NCBI RefSeq assembly: GCF_003945595.2
Contig: NW_024103718.1
Coordinates: 1,798,001 to 1,862,000 of the forward strand
Source: Pipra filicauda
Lineage: Eukaryota; Chordata; Aves; Passeriformes; Pipridae
Length of the DNA stretch: 64,000 bases
Direction: 5' to 3'
Below, piece after piece: positions 13,501 through 25,880 of this stretch; the first letter of the stretch is position 1; each line of letters opens with the position of its first letter. The notes under the pieces were generated by a model. It ran no database searches, had not been told where the DNA came from, and saw nothing but the letters and a program-made list of their open reading frames with translations. A program made the translations under genes and the position numbers.

Positions 13501-16500
13501 AGTTTACAGTGTTTACTAGCAGACTGAGTAACAGTAAACAGTAACAAATGGGACACATAATCAACTGCAAATAGTGGTATTTTGGATTTAGCTTTTTTGG
13601 GTTTTCACCTTCACAATGTTAACTGATCATTAAATACAGGGCTTGTACTTCAAAATCTTCTTGAGCTATAGTAGAAACATCTGTTCTTAATAGTGTTGAT
13701 GTGATTAAGGTGATGCTTAAATATACACAGAAGAATATATTTAATAACCTTTAAATAACCTCAATATCTCTGTCTTTGAAAAAATGTAATACCATGACTT
13801 AATCCTAATCAATCACAAATTCATTTTTGTTGATTCAGCTTCCTCAGTGACTTGGCAAGATTCTTAAAATTGGCAGTGCTAAGAGATTACGGTCTAGTTT
13901 GAAATGAACAGTAGTTTGATATTGCCTGACCATTTTTGCCCTATCCAAATGGTATATTCTACCTTTCAGTAGTAATTATCATATAATTCCACACATGTCA
14001 GGTTAGAATAGTTAATAGAACTAAATGGCTCATTTCCCTCTTTCCTTCATTTAATCTCCAAGGTTTATTATCCCCAGTAGAGAGACAGAGAGGGATGTCC
14101 ATTGCAAAAAATTCTCCACAGTGTTTTCAAATGAGATTGCATGGAGGTGTATAGATTTCTGTGTAATTACTCATCTACATTTTTCCTGCTAAACTTTATT
14201 AGTCATATTGCCTTTGATCTCACTAACAACATTGTTTTAAAGGGTGAAAGACACTCTAAAATGTTTACTTTCTGAATCAATGCACCCAGGCCTGACCAAA
14301 TGAAAAACCAATATTTTTGCCATCGAAACATTCTCTAAATCAATGCAGGCTTGGTTCTGGCTATGATGGTGCTACTAAAATCTCTTCTCAGAGATTGATT
14401 TTGTTAGCTCCCAGGCCAGGTGGTGCAAGATGAGTCACTTCCCAGTGCAAACTCCTCTCCAGAGGGCTGGACACATCAATGTTACGTATCACCTGGTCCA
14501 GCTCTGCTCTGTGACCCTATGGTCCATCAGGGTTTTAATGACATTTTGTTTTGAAATGCATAAAGATGGAGATGTCAGAGTCTGCTTATAAGGTTTTTAT
14601 GGAGAGTAGGTAGCAGCATATGCCTCATGTCTCGAAATGCAGTATGAGGGCACATAGACGTGTTTGAGGCTAGAAAGGTGCCTGGAATTGTTCTAGAGGG
14701 TGTGAAACAAGGCAAAATTTTAATTACTTTATTGCAACAAGCTACCGTCCTGCAGACTAGAGCAAACTATCCCTCAACCATACCTAGTTTTGTCTCAAAG
14801 GAAGCTCTGAGTGCAAAGAGAACAGTGAGTGACAGTGAGGCTAAACCACCAATCTGAGAGCGCACTCAATTATTCTACATGCTACATAGTACTGTCTTAA
14901 AAAAGAATGGTCTCATAATGGTTATTTAGATCCTAAGATGCTTCCTATCTCTAACTTGGAGAGCAGAAATAACACCTATTATTGTGGGTAAAGTTTGGTG
15001 TATAATATTTTCATTATAAACCTATTATAACTTCCCCAAACACCAATAATTTTGGCATAAGTTTTTCCACATTTTGAGTAGCTATTTTATTTTAATGCTT
15101 CAGTAAAAATGGCTTAGTCATTTAAAATGCAAAAAAAATTTAAAAGAAGAAAAGTATTTTTTAAAAAAAAAATATTATAATTTGCTTCTTTGAAGTGTTC
15201 TAATGCCTTTGGGCTTAGGAACAGGAGCACTACATTCATCAGAGTGCTTTTCTTCTATGCTTAGTTTGGAACAAATTATTAGACTCTGAAAAGCAACAGG
15301 TTCATATACAGTTAAGTGGTACATGATGATGAAATGTGCTATCAAGAAACCTGCTGTTGAATTTTCTGCATGTTCAGGTACAGAGCAAGTTCACAAGTCT
15401 CATAGACCTTGATCCATGGCTGAAGTACAGCAGCTGAAACCAGACTTTGGTACTGGGGCAGTAGGGCTGGGCAGTCGTAGGTGTTTCAGATCATTCCTGT
15501 GATTTGCTGGTAATTCTGAATTCTTCACTGTAAGACATCAGACTGTATCTGCTTCAGATGGGGATGACTGAGCAACTTCATAGATACTTGGCCTCTCCTT
15601 TTCTCTACCTCATATTTCCTGGTAGCTCATCCACGCAAAAAATAACTCACCTTCATCAGCTATGCTTTCCATCAGAAGCTCTTGGTCCAGACTGACTGTT
15701 TAAAAGACTTAAAATGAAACCTATTGACTTTCAAATTCAGAATTATTTGCTTATTTAAAAGTAGTTTTTCTTTCTTTAAGCAGCCTTTTCCATTATCTTC
15801 TTTTATTTTAAGAGATATTTTACTCCACAGCTGAGATTTCATCCTTTGTATTTCTATCATGCTGATAATATATTAATTACTCTCATTTTGTTTTCATATC
15901 TCCTTTATGCAGTGTACAGCATGGAAAAAAAAGTAGTAATAAAAGGAAATATGATTTGAAGTTGAAATGAAAGTTAAGTAGACTTTCTGGATTTGTCACC
16001 ATTGTCTACATAATTTTAGTTAAGAACTTATTATAAGTGCAAAGATGCTGAACTGAAGCTGCAAATGGAGCTTGATTCTGTCATTTCCTATTTTCTGTGT
16101 GCTTGCCTTTGTGGTTGTGGTGAGCCATTTAATAATTACTTTAAAAGGAAATTAATTGTATGAAGCTACACAGTGCCACACACTCATAAATTCATTTAAT
16201 TGCCAAAATTGCTAAATCTCCCAGGAAGAACTTTACCATTGTAATTTTCACACTTCAACAACAATTGAAGTATCAGACTCTGAAACCGAATGCTATTTCT
16301 TTTCCAATGTTTAGATCAGTCTATATCTGATAACTGCATTGCTCATCAACACTTTTATTTTTACTTTCACTTTTCAATGAGACCTGTGATGCCCTACTGC
16401 CAAAAAAGTAGACTTCTGAATAGGTTATCTGGCTAATGCAGGGATCTCTCGGTGGAAATCCAGTTGCTGATGTGGCCTTCTGATGTGTTCTCAAGTCACT

Positions 16501-18284
16501 TCATATTTTTAAAATATGCTCAGACACATCATATTTTTAAAATATGCTGATCTTTCCATATTTGGAAGTGAAGACAATATTTTACATGATTAGTAATATC
16601 TACTATAAGCTGCTAAACAGCATATCCTTATAATATGACAAGTAAGTATACTATTAGCTAACATGAACAACGCAATCTCACTGTGGGAGTTAAATGATGA
16701 GATGAAATGATCTGTGAATTGGAAATGTGGCTTACAGTTCCTTAGGTATAGACTATATCGTTGATGAAGCAATTTGTTCTGTGTCCATTCACATTTCATT
16801 TGCTGCCATCAACAATTAAGAAATGTCATAGTAAGGTCATTCCAGATTAACACCTTGTCTTTGCAGAAATCTCATTAAAATAAAGTTCCAATTTCTATCA
16901 AGATAATGTTAATTCAATGGGAGAGTAAATATTGTGGAGGACATTCGTGCAAAAGAAATTACTCTTAGAGACATTGTTCTCTTTTTACTAGAAGAAGTAA
17001 TTCTTACACAGAAAGACATCCTATTGAAAATAGTAGCAAGGGATATTACTGTAGGAATTGGTTGAGTACCCTGGCCTGGTTAAGGAAGTGTGTCTTGTTG
17101 TCTGAGCTTTGCACAGATGTGCAGACCCTTAAATAAATTGAACAGAAAATAAGATTTCTCCCTTTGCTGGCTGCCTGTATTACAGCTAAACTACAAAGAA
17201 AGTAATTTCTCCAACCATCATGCATTTACTTCCCAGTCATCCTCAGAAACTTGTAACATTGAAGAGCGTTGTAATTGACATTTCATTCTAATATATTGAC
17301 TGCATTGTCTGAATTCTGACTGGCTGATAAAGCTCACGGAAATCCAGAGTCTCATCATGCCCTGAACGATTTCAGTCTAGCCCTCTGGCAATCTAAGTGC
17401 TTAACCAGTGAAATAGGAAAGACAATATTTGGGAATTCTACTTTTCAAAATGCATAGGAACACAGTAACTGAAATAATCAAGTAGTCCCTGTATAAGGCA
17501 ATTCTTTTTAAACTTGCAAAGCAGAATGAAGGAAAGATTTAAAAGAATATACATGCCAATTTAAATAAGTAAATGCACAGACATGAGTTCATCCCAACTA
17601 TCTATAACTTAATTGAAGTTATATTTCAGATAAATTTCATCATAATATCACATTTTTTATTGGAGAAAAAAATCAGCGATCTTGTCTACAGATTTTCCAT
17701 TACATCCCAGTTACTTGAAAGAAAATGTGATGTACATCAACTCATTCTTCAGGTCATACTTTCTAAATAGATGTGGATAATATTACACAGACTAAGTTAT
17801 TGATCTCCCAGGTCCTCCACAAATGAAGTGTCATGTCATGCAACTTGTTCTTTACTATATCATCATGTTTTCATTCACATGGGCTTCTCTTCTTGAGAAT
17901 GCATTTACTTATATAATAAGCTTTACTTCTTCCTAGGTCTCTGAAAAATGCTCTTGTTTTCAGCCTGCCTTTTAATGTGTATGTATATGCCCCTTGTATA
18001 AGAAGTTCAAACAGAAGCTAAGTAATTTTACAAATGTAAATATTTCTGATGTCTGACTTTTGATGTATTTGGGTTGTATAAATGCTGTGGGGTTTGGATT
18101 TGTTTCCTCTTTCTTTCCCTATCTTCCTTTCTTTTTCTTCAGTGTTGCAGCATATCAAAATCCATGCTAACCTTGTCAATAATGGAATGATGACTGGTCA
18201 GCTGTTTACCAGTCTACAAAATACCTTATTTGTATTTGATTCCTAATTGCAGAATTTTTACGTATTTGTTTCTTATTTTTGAAC
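10537..18284. other. Unique AT-rich DNA
   Basis: No recognised repeat family or exon over about 7.7 kb. Visible structure is limited to a short direct repeat at 16501-16548 and AT-rich patches near 13440 and 15130-15180. Open frames are short and lack domains. Stretches such as 16080-16400 and 17220-17400 are complex rather than simple and contain homeodomain-type TAAT cores. I cannot show conservation from one sequence. Confidence 0.5.
16501..16548. repeat. 20-bp direct repeat, 28-bp period
   Basis: TCATATTTTTAAAATATGCT occurs at 16501-16520 and again at 16529-16548, exact. The unit contains a near-palindromic ATATTTTTAAAATAT core, so each copy could also fold on itself. This is a simple local duplication. 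Confidence 0.85.
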
Positions 18285-18860
18285 AAATAAAGAGAGATCA
18301 TAAAATCGTTTCATTCCTAAAAGAAGGAGCTCCTCGATCCAGGCTAACTCCCCAGATCTTGCTAGAAAACATCCTGAATGTCAGGCAGATTATTGTGCGG
18401 CCAGGGCTTCTCATAGGCTCCATGGGATTTGCCCCAGAGCCAAGAATCCCAGAACTCCTATGCCAGCGCCTCCTGCTCACGGGCACAGCTCAGGAAAATG
18501 GGGTGAATAGAAAGGTGGCTTTGCCTTGTCATTGCTCTTTTAGACCTCTGAGAATAAATGCTTGCTAATAAACTAAAGATACTCTGTGCTGTTCTCCAGC
18601 ACCGAGGGCAAAACAGACTTAAACCTACCTGTAATATAATATTCAGCTCCAGTAGGTCTGATAAAAGTCTCTTATCCACCCTAACCCTGAACTCCACCCA
18701 GGAACTCTTTGGAAGCACACTAATTCATCAAGACCAGCAAGGATGGGTGGTTCTGGATAGCATAGACAGCCAAAATTCCCCACCTGGGAAAAGCGTCCTT
18801 CAGTTTTTTATAATCTGGGCACATATGCTTAGCCCCAAAGCTTTAGGACTTTGATTCCCA
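18285..18860. other. Unclassified GC-richer island, possible old LTR
   Basis: This roughly 570-bp block is GC-richer than its surroundings and holds several CpGs in 18330-18490. A 112-codon plus-strand frame (18230-18568) and an overlapping 86-codon minus frame (18458-18718) both cross it, with no recognisable domain. The segment at about 18550-18575 carries two AATAAA motifs (GAATAAATG and CTAATAAAC) followed by a GC-richer stretch, as R and U5 of a retroviral LTR might. I do not recognise a family and see no TG...CA boundary or target duplication. An unknown LTR, another old transposon or a conserved noncoding element are all possible. Confidence 0.25.
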
Positions 18861-20375
18861 TATGAAGTCACACTTAGAAATTCGTGCAGCAAAATTATTT
18901 TGATTATTCTGAAATGATATTTCTGTTATTTTCCTCTTCTGCATAATTAAAAAAATTGAAAGTTCATTTTATTCTAAAAAAGGAAGATCTGTTATAGACA
19001 CTCTTAATTACTTGTGAGAACGTCATGCTATCTACAAGTCTTGTAATTTATGTGTCACCTTGAGCTCTATTTCCTTGAGGGACATATAATATCTACATTT
19101 TGTTAAAAACTTACTGCATGACAAACAATTCTGGGGAAATACACTGTTGCTCTGCTACATTTGAGCTGCTCAAAGGCAATGGTCCATATGCATGATTTAT
19201 CTTGTTGAACTCTGTTGAGAATCAGAAGTTATTCTGGTGAGCACAGTCTTGTGTAAAACACAGGTAAGTATCTCATATTTATCTTTGAGTTTGGAGGGGA
19301 AGAAAATGCATACAGACAGTACCATGGATACTTGGTAAAATATTTCCCTGTGGTAATTTTGTTCATGTGTTTGATCCCTGTGAAGTAGCTCTCCATATCC
19401 ACTTGTATTAACTTGTCTGGAATCTATTCTCCCTCCTACTTTCTTCTTAGGCATCCTACTTTTTTTCAGAATTAATTTCCTCTTCTTTCAAGACTCTCCC
19501 TAGCCTTTCTCAGTACTATCTACAAGCTATCCAATACTGTTGACCTGTTAACTCACGTGTCTAATTGGTTGGCTGTGGTGAAATTCATAACTTTTCATAA
19601 ATATTTTTTAAGGACCTTCTTATAAATATTGTTTAAAATTTTTTAATATTTTTGGTTTTGTCTGCTTGAAGTTTTTCAATAGCAAAATACAAAACCTTCT
19701 TTGAAAAGTCTCCATGGTGTCCACGAAACACTTGACACCAGACAAGGATCTTTTTGAACTGAGATGTCTTTTTGTCATGATAGTCATATCTTTCCCTTGT
19801 GTCTACCCTTCCAGCTAAATATAACATAATTATCTAACCATATATGTCAAACTAGACTACAAATATTACTGAATGGAAACAGCATTTTTTTTTCCTGTGT
19901 TCATACAATATGTGAAACAGTAGGGGTGTCACTGAGCCATGACTTCTTTTCTTATATGCAAAAGAAAGAGTTCTGCAACAGAACAGAGAGCATACATGGT
20001 AATTCTTACTTTCAGAGTCCCAGGACAAGGTGTTAATGAACTAAGCAGATTCTCTGCTGCTCATAAGATCCTGCAGAACCTAAAATACCTGTCTACAAAT
20101 CCTCAGTGTTGCCTTGTGCAATTAGATATTCTTCTAGACAGTAAGAAGAGGAGCTTACAAAACTGTGTAGAGGAGTTTTATTGAACTATTTTTCCAGAAC
20201 TTTGTGTCCTCAGCTCACTGTAGCCTAGAAACCAAGACCAATAATGGATTTTGAAGATAAATCTGGTATGGCACTTACTATCACTGTAATTGATTTACAT
20301 GGAAATATCTGTATACATATGCATATATATATAGATAATATTTATGTGTGAGCGTATGTATGTGAATTACACACA
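18861..20375. other. Unique DNA ending in AT/TG-rich patch
   Basis: Nothing recognisable except a TA-rich and TG-rich low-complexity run at about 20311-20372, immediately left of the next CR1 copy. The 81-codon frame at 19939-20184 has no domain I can name. Confidence 0.5.
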
Positions 20376-21548
20376 CAAGTCTATGGGGCCAGATGGAATC
20401 CACCCAAGGGTGCTGAGGGAGCTGGCTGAGCTGCTCACTGAACCACTTTCCATCATTTACCAGCAGTCCTGACCAGCTGGGGAGGTCCGAGTTGACTCAA
20501 GGCTTGCCAATGTGATGCCCATACAGAAGAAGGGCAGAAAGGAGGATAGGGGAACTAAAGACCTGTCAGCCCAACCTCAGTGCCAGGGAAGGTCATGGAG
20601 CAGATAATCTTGAGTGCCATCACCCAACACATACAGATCAACCAGTGGCTCAGGCCCAGACAACAGTGGTTTATGAAAGGCAGGTCCTGCTTGACCAACC
20701 TGATCCCCTTCTGTGACAGGGTGACCCACTTAGTGGATGAGAGAATGGCTGTGGATGTTGTCTGCCTGGACTTTGGTAAAGCCTTTGACACTGTTTCTGA
20801 CAGCATTCTCCTGGAGAAGCTGGATGCTCATGACTTGGACAGGTGCACTGTTCACTGGGTAAAAAATTGACTGGATGGCCAGGCCCAAAGAGTGATGGTG
20901 GAATCCTGGATTTACATACATCTGGCAACTGCTCACAAGTGGCGTTCCCCAGGGCTCAGTACTGGGGCCAGTCCTGTTTAATAATATCTTTATCAATGAT
21001 CTGGACAAGGGGATTGAGAGCATTCTCAGTCAGTTTGCAGATAACACCAAGCTGAGCGGGAGTATTGATCTGCTAGAGAGTAGGAAGGCTCTGCAGATGG
21101 ATCTGGACGGGCTGGATCAATAGGCTAAGGCCAACTGCATGAGGTTCAACAAGGCAAAATGCACTTGGGTCACAATAAGCCCATGCAGCCCTGCAGGCTG
21201 TGGGAAGAGTTACCTGGTGGAAAAGGACCAGAGGGTGCTGGTCTACAGCCGCTCAATATGAGCCAGCATTGTGCCCAGGCTGCCAAGAAGGCCAGTGGCA
21301 TCCTGACTTATATCAAAAATAGTGTGACCTGCAGAACTAGGGCAGTGATGTTTCTTCAGAAAAGAGTTTTCAAGCATTAGAAGAGGTGGCCCAGGAAAGC
21401 AGCTGAGTCACTATCCCTGGAGGTATTTAAAAGACATTTAGATGTGGCATGAAACATGGTTTAGAGGTTGATTTGGATGATTGGATTCAATGATCTTAAT
21501 AGTCTCTTCTGATGTAAATGACTCTGATTCTACGGTTCTGTTATTCTG
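20376..21548 (+). mobile_element. CR1 LINE with inactivated reverse transcriptase
   Basis: A 5'-truncated CR1 copy. The plus strand begins with the GPDGIHPRVLRELAE block that precedes the CR1 palm. It continues through a 96-codon open frame at 20580-20870 holding motif A as CLDFGKAFDTV, with its catalytic Asp. The frame then stops and shifts by one base. The next blocks read [13 protein letters not shown] (from 20944) and [24 protein letters not shown]. The active-site FADD is FADN, with the second Asp codon at 21043-21045 now Asn. Near 21355-21375 the sequence skips to the 3' UTR and ends with ATTCTGTTATTCTG-type octamers near 21520-21548. Truncation, stop, frameshift, internal deletion and active-site change all mark it as dead. 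Confidence 0.93.
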
Positions 21549-21805
21549 CATCTTTTATGATGTGATCTTTCATTTCTATACTCTGGGCTACTGAAGAATA
21601 CAAATGCTTTGCAAAAATTATCAAGTCTAGCAAAAATAGATCAGTTTCAAACCAACTGCTTTCCCTCCCAAGGGAAAAAAGCTGACAAAATTCAGTATAA
21701 AAATCAGTAGTATTCTGATTTTAAAATTGTTATATTTTAGATATTACTATTTCTTATGCTCAGATTTAGCTTTTTCATGTTCACAAAGTTTCATTCTGGA
21801 AGTTT

Positions 21806-21873
21806 CTTTCCATATAATGCAATAATAAGAATTAATAATGAATAATATTAATAATATTGCATCAGATGGAAAG
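21806..21873. repeat. 19-bp inverted repeat with AT-rich loop
   Basis: The left arm at 21806-21824 (CTTTCCATATAATGCAATA) pairs with the right arm at 21855-21873 at 17 of 19 positions. The 30-nt loop is almost pure A and T and is partly self-complementary. It could be a relic of a small non-autonomous DNA transposon, a foldback expansion or a pre-miRNA-like hairpin. No flanking TA duplication was identified. Confidence 0.7.
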
Positions 21874-23317
21874 ATATGTAAACCCTTATATATAGTCCTG
21901 AAAGTGAAGCAGTATCAAAGAAAATAATTTGCTGCTACAGTAGGAAACTGTCAACTTTCACACAAAAAGTCATTAACTTTTTTCTCTTTTGAATTATAAT
22001 TTTGTCACTTGCATATAACACCAAGGTAATAGATTTTCATTATATTCAGAGTGCAAAAACATTGGCTGTGGAAAAAGCAACAGGGCTCAGATTAATAGGA
22101 GCCGACAAGCTGACCAAAGAGGAAGTGGCAGCATGGCTGGCACCATGGCTCAGTGGTTGTGACAGGCAATTAGTGAACAGAGCAGAACAGATGTAACAGG
22201 AGGCAGCAACAATTTACTGAAGTATTAGCTTGCTCACTCTGTAGTACAAGGAACTGATACTATTTGCTGATAAAAATAAATACTAATATGATCTTGAGAG
22301 GGGAAAAGAGACAATGTACACAGTCACATACAGGATTGAAATAACCTACAAAACAACAACAATAGAATCCCAACAAAACAAGCTGTGGTAGGCTAAAGGG
22401 AAAACAAAACAAAATGATCTTTGGGGATTTTGAAGATGAGATTAAGAGTCTTGCCTCATTACTGGGTTGTAACAAACTTTGAAAAAATAGCATGCTGTAG
22501 AGAACTTGTAATAGCATGTTCGTATTTCACAGCACTCAGAGAGGATGTACAATGTTCATTTCCTTTCTCCCCTGTTGTTCTGGGATAGACTTGTGTTACT
22601 GCAGCTCCTGGAAGTTGCTGCTGATTGGTGTGTTGACGTGCAGAGGACACAGCTACGTCCTTACCTAGATGGTCAGAGGAGAGAATTAGAATCACAACAT
22701 TTGTATCTTGCTTTTTAAGATTTTTTCTTAAAAATACAGATCTCGCAGGTAAAATTAAATTATTTTACCTCAGAGAACTTAGGAGTTGTGGTTCCAGAAG
22801 GATTTGGATGGATGTCTTCAGTCTCAGAGGATTAAGTTGTCAATATGTACAGGGAAACTGAGACTGGATAAGTTACTGTTTTTTACTATATTAGGAATGG
22901 CTATGATTTTTCAAAAAGTAGAAGTGAAACTACATATTGTGGTTAAGAGTAGATTACAGCAACTTCATTCTGTAAATTGCCCAGAAAAGTACTTCAGTCA
23001 GCACTTAGGGTGCTTTCATATTGGGGAGTCCATATGTTTCAGTCTGAGCTATATAAACTTATTAAATCACTTTAGCCCACTAGATACTTGCTATCGCTAC
23101 AGTCTTCACAAGATCATTCTAAGAACAAGTTCTCTAGGTCTGGACTCATCTCCATCTTAGCTCGATTCCATCTACTTACCGCTTTAACAACCCTCTGGCG
23201 TATGTTTCATAGATGTCAATTGTTTTGAAATTCTGTTTATATGACAAAGCCTATATATAGTTCACAGCAATTACTACAGGCCTTCAAAAACTCTTTCCTA
23301 GGAGCTTTTCTGCATTC

Positions 23318-23322
23318 TTATG
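23318..23322. repeat. Target-site duplication, left copy (TTATG)
   Basis: Left member of the 5-bp direct repeat flanking the solo LTR. Its partner is at 24607-24611. Confidence 0.85.
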
Positions 23323-24606
23323 TGTCATGGTTTGAGATAACCCCAAAATCCAATCCCCTAGTCTAAGCCCCCTCCCACATCTCAACCTAATGTGAGATGG
23401 GTTTTTCCAGACAAAACACACCAGATTCCACATGGGGGAAAGGGAATATATTACAATGACTATACAAACAAATATTATAATACATTATACACACGATCAC
23501 AACTATCTCTACCATGACATATAGTATTTACAATGGATCAGATCTCTTCTCCCCTGCAAATAAAGTCCAGGAGGGAAAGAAGGACAGGTCCCTTCCACAT
23601 TTAGGGCAGCAGCTCCTCTTCTGTCTTCCATGCAGCAGTTACTGGATTGTTGTAGCTGGACTTCTGTTCAATACACACAAGGGGGTCTCCAAGCCCCTTG
23701 GACCGTCGTCTCCAAAACGAGGGTCTTTCTCTTCCATGGACTGCATAGCAGGGACAAGCTCGCATCACCACGTCATACCACGAAGCTCAGGGGTCTTCGT
23801 GGCAGTCCCTTTCCTCAGGGGATTCACCCCTGAGTCAGAACATCTTGGGCAGCATTCAGTTGCAAGCCTTTGCCTCAAGAGTTCTACCAGAGCTCCTGTG
23901 CTCTGTTCCAGGCTGTCAGGCTTGTCAGCAGCAACGAGGGGGACCAAGGTCAACCTCCCCCCACATTCCATCTGGCCGTCCCGGTCCAGCTCCGGGACGT
24001 CTTTTGATCTTCTTAGCTCCTCTCTCTCTCTCCGGTACTGCATGTCCAAAACTACTCTCCAAAATAGGAGTCCATGTCCCTCCTTTCCAAGAGGGGTCTC
24101 AAAGCAGTTTGGGGGGGTCTGGTACAGTTCTTACCCCAAACTCTGTCTCTCAACTGCTGGCTCTCTTTCTTCGGACAACACTGTGTCTCTCCTGTTTGGC
24201 TGTAATGCCTCTACCGTATCTTATCTCTTCTGGCTCTGTGCCACTGTTTCTCCAGTCAGTGCAGTTCTGCTGCAGCCACTTACAGTGAAGAAACGTCTCC
24301 AGGTTCAGCTACAGACACTTAGTCCAGCTTAACACTGTTCCAAGTCTCTGCAGCCCCCCCAGACGGGGCTGGGGGGCCCCAGAGGGCCCAAGGGGCTCAG
24401 AGTCCCTTCCTCGTGGCTCACAACATGACCACCACTCCTTCAACAACCTACAATAACCAAAACGAGAACTCATCTCTTCCGGTGCTTGTTTACATTTTTG
24501 CAGGAGCACCCATTGGACAAAACTTCAAAACTTCCAGGGGTTTCCACCCCTTGGGGTCTACCACTTTTCTTAGCCTCTGGGGGAAAACAAGATTCAAACC
24601 ACTACA
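23323..24606 (-). mobile_element. Solo ERV LTR, complete, 5-bp target duplication
   Basis: The element runs from TGTCATGGTTTGA (23323) to TCAAACCACTACA (ending 24606). Its ends are 13-bp imperfect inverted repeats with 2 mismatches and have the canonical TG...CA form. The 5 bases TTATG precede it (23318-23322) and follow it (24607-24611), a perfect target-site duplication; 5 bp is typical of ERVL-class elements. At 1284 bp it is long for an LTR, and no gag, pol or env flanks it, so it is a solo LTR left by LTR-LTR recombination. Minus orientation is an inference from end sequences that resemble avian LTR 3' ends. The only AATAAA (23559-23564) is on the plus strand, so orientation is not settled. 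A 272-codon open frame inside is judged fortuitous. Confidence 0.85.
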
Positions 24607-24611
24607 TTATG
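24607..24611. repeat. Target-site duplication, right copy (TTATG)
   Basis: Right member of the 5-bp direct repeat, directly after the terminal CA of the LTR. Confidence 0.85.
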
Positions 24612-25469
24612 GAAGGCTATTTTGTTTTATCTGATCTACAGATTTTGTGTGTGTGTGTGTGTGTCTCAAGGACTGTTTGGGGCAAGCTTGTCTGACAGGC
24701 TGCAGAGACAGATTCTCATGAGTATCACCCAAATGGAAAAAGTGTTACAAATTAAATTGTCATTTATTTGTCCTCAATTTAGCTGTCAGAAAAAAAATTA
24801 TTTTAATTTGACAATCATGCTAAATAGACATGCAGTTCTGGGACTGGTAAGAGTACTAGACTTACCCTATTGAGTCTGAAGTTCTGAAATACAAAACTGT
24901 TACAGTCCACCATATGTTACTTTTCAAGGCATGCTGTATCCAGCTAACTATTGCTTTCACTTTAGTTTGTCCAACAAAGAAAAAGTACCTCACCACACAA
25001 AAAAGAAGTCTCACAGAAATATACATACATACACTAACATGCTAATCTTTACATAGTGCCTCTTATATTGAAAAAGAGCATCCCTGAACAGGAATGAACA
25101 TGCATACACTTTTTTTGTGAATTAGGTCCAATGCAGTTTTGACTGAAACCAGATTAAAATTCAGACAAAAATTAGATTTCTGTAGATAGAGGGAAGAGAA
25201 GGAGAAAGGGACAATCCTGCACAACCCTGGGCCTGTCTGTCCTAAATATCTGCATATAGGCTCTTCTGAGTCAGTTCTCTTTTCCAGTTGATTATAGAGG
25301 AAGTCTAGGCAACCAGCTTTAAGCCAAATGCCTAACTTTCAAATAGCTGAACTTAGATAAGATGAATTCCACACCTAACTTTTTTTTAATTTCTCCCTAA
25401 AAACATACACCTCAGAAAGTCAGAATGGCTTTACTGGTGTCCCAACAATGGCCAGTGGTAAATGCTGAG
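24612..25469. other. Unique DNA with short GT microsatellite
   Basis: Apart from the (GT)n run at 24646-24664 nothing is recognised. Confidence 0.5.
24646..24664. repeat. (GT)n microsatellite
   Basis: About nine uninterrupted TG units, 35 bases to the right of the solo LTR. Confidence 0.9.
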
Positions 25470-25880
25470 AATTACAGAATGGTTTAGGCTGAAAGGGACC
25501 TTTGAAAGTCATCTGATCCAACTCCTCTGCAATGAGCAGGGACATTTTCAAGTATATCAGGTTGCTCAGAACACCATCCAGTCTGATCTTGAATGTTTCC
25601 AGGGATGAGACATCCCACCACCACTCTTGGCAACCTGTTCCAGTGTTTTGCCATTCTCATTGTAAAAAATCTTTTCTTCTATATAATCTAAATTTGCCCT
25701 CTTTCATTTTAAAGCTATTACCCCTTGTCCTGTAACTACATGCCCTTGAAAAAAGTCCCTCTCTAACTTTCTTGTAATCACCTTCATGTGCAGAAAGGCT
25801 CCTGTAAGGTCTCTCCGAATCCTTCTCTTCTCCAGTCTGAACAACCCCAACTCTCTCAGCCTGTCTTCATAGGAGAGATT
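25470..25880 (-). mobile_element. CR1 LINE 3' end, antisense
   Basis: On the minus strand this reads as the CR1 terminal region. It starts in the last ORF2 codons and 3' UTR (CTCTCCTATGAAGACAGGCT-like text at the right edge, 25850-25880). It ends at the left edge with the typical GGGACCTTTGAAAGTCATCTGATCC-type block in reverse orientation and a single ATTCTGTAATTCT-like octamer remnant near 25470. It is a 5'-truncated copy of about 410 bp, the usual form of CR1 in birds. The 67-codon plus-strand frame inside it is antisense noise. Confidence 0.93.

Larger units (their letters stand above)
21549..23322. other. Unique DNA between CR1 and solo LTR
   Basis: No exon or known repeat recognised. 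It contains the imperfect inverted repeat at 21806-21873, listed separately. The 124-codon plus frame at 22786-23160 shows no domain, signal peptide or codon structure that I trust. Confidence 0.5.

Noticed and set aside
20580..20870. 96-codon plus-strand frame as a host gene
   Set aside because: It is the CR1 reverse-transcriptase fragment with LDFGKAFDTV and is interrupted downstream.
23514..24332. 272-codon frame as a protein gene
   Set aside because: It lies entirely within an LTR defined by a target duplication. It has no domain, and competing frames are open on both strands.
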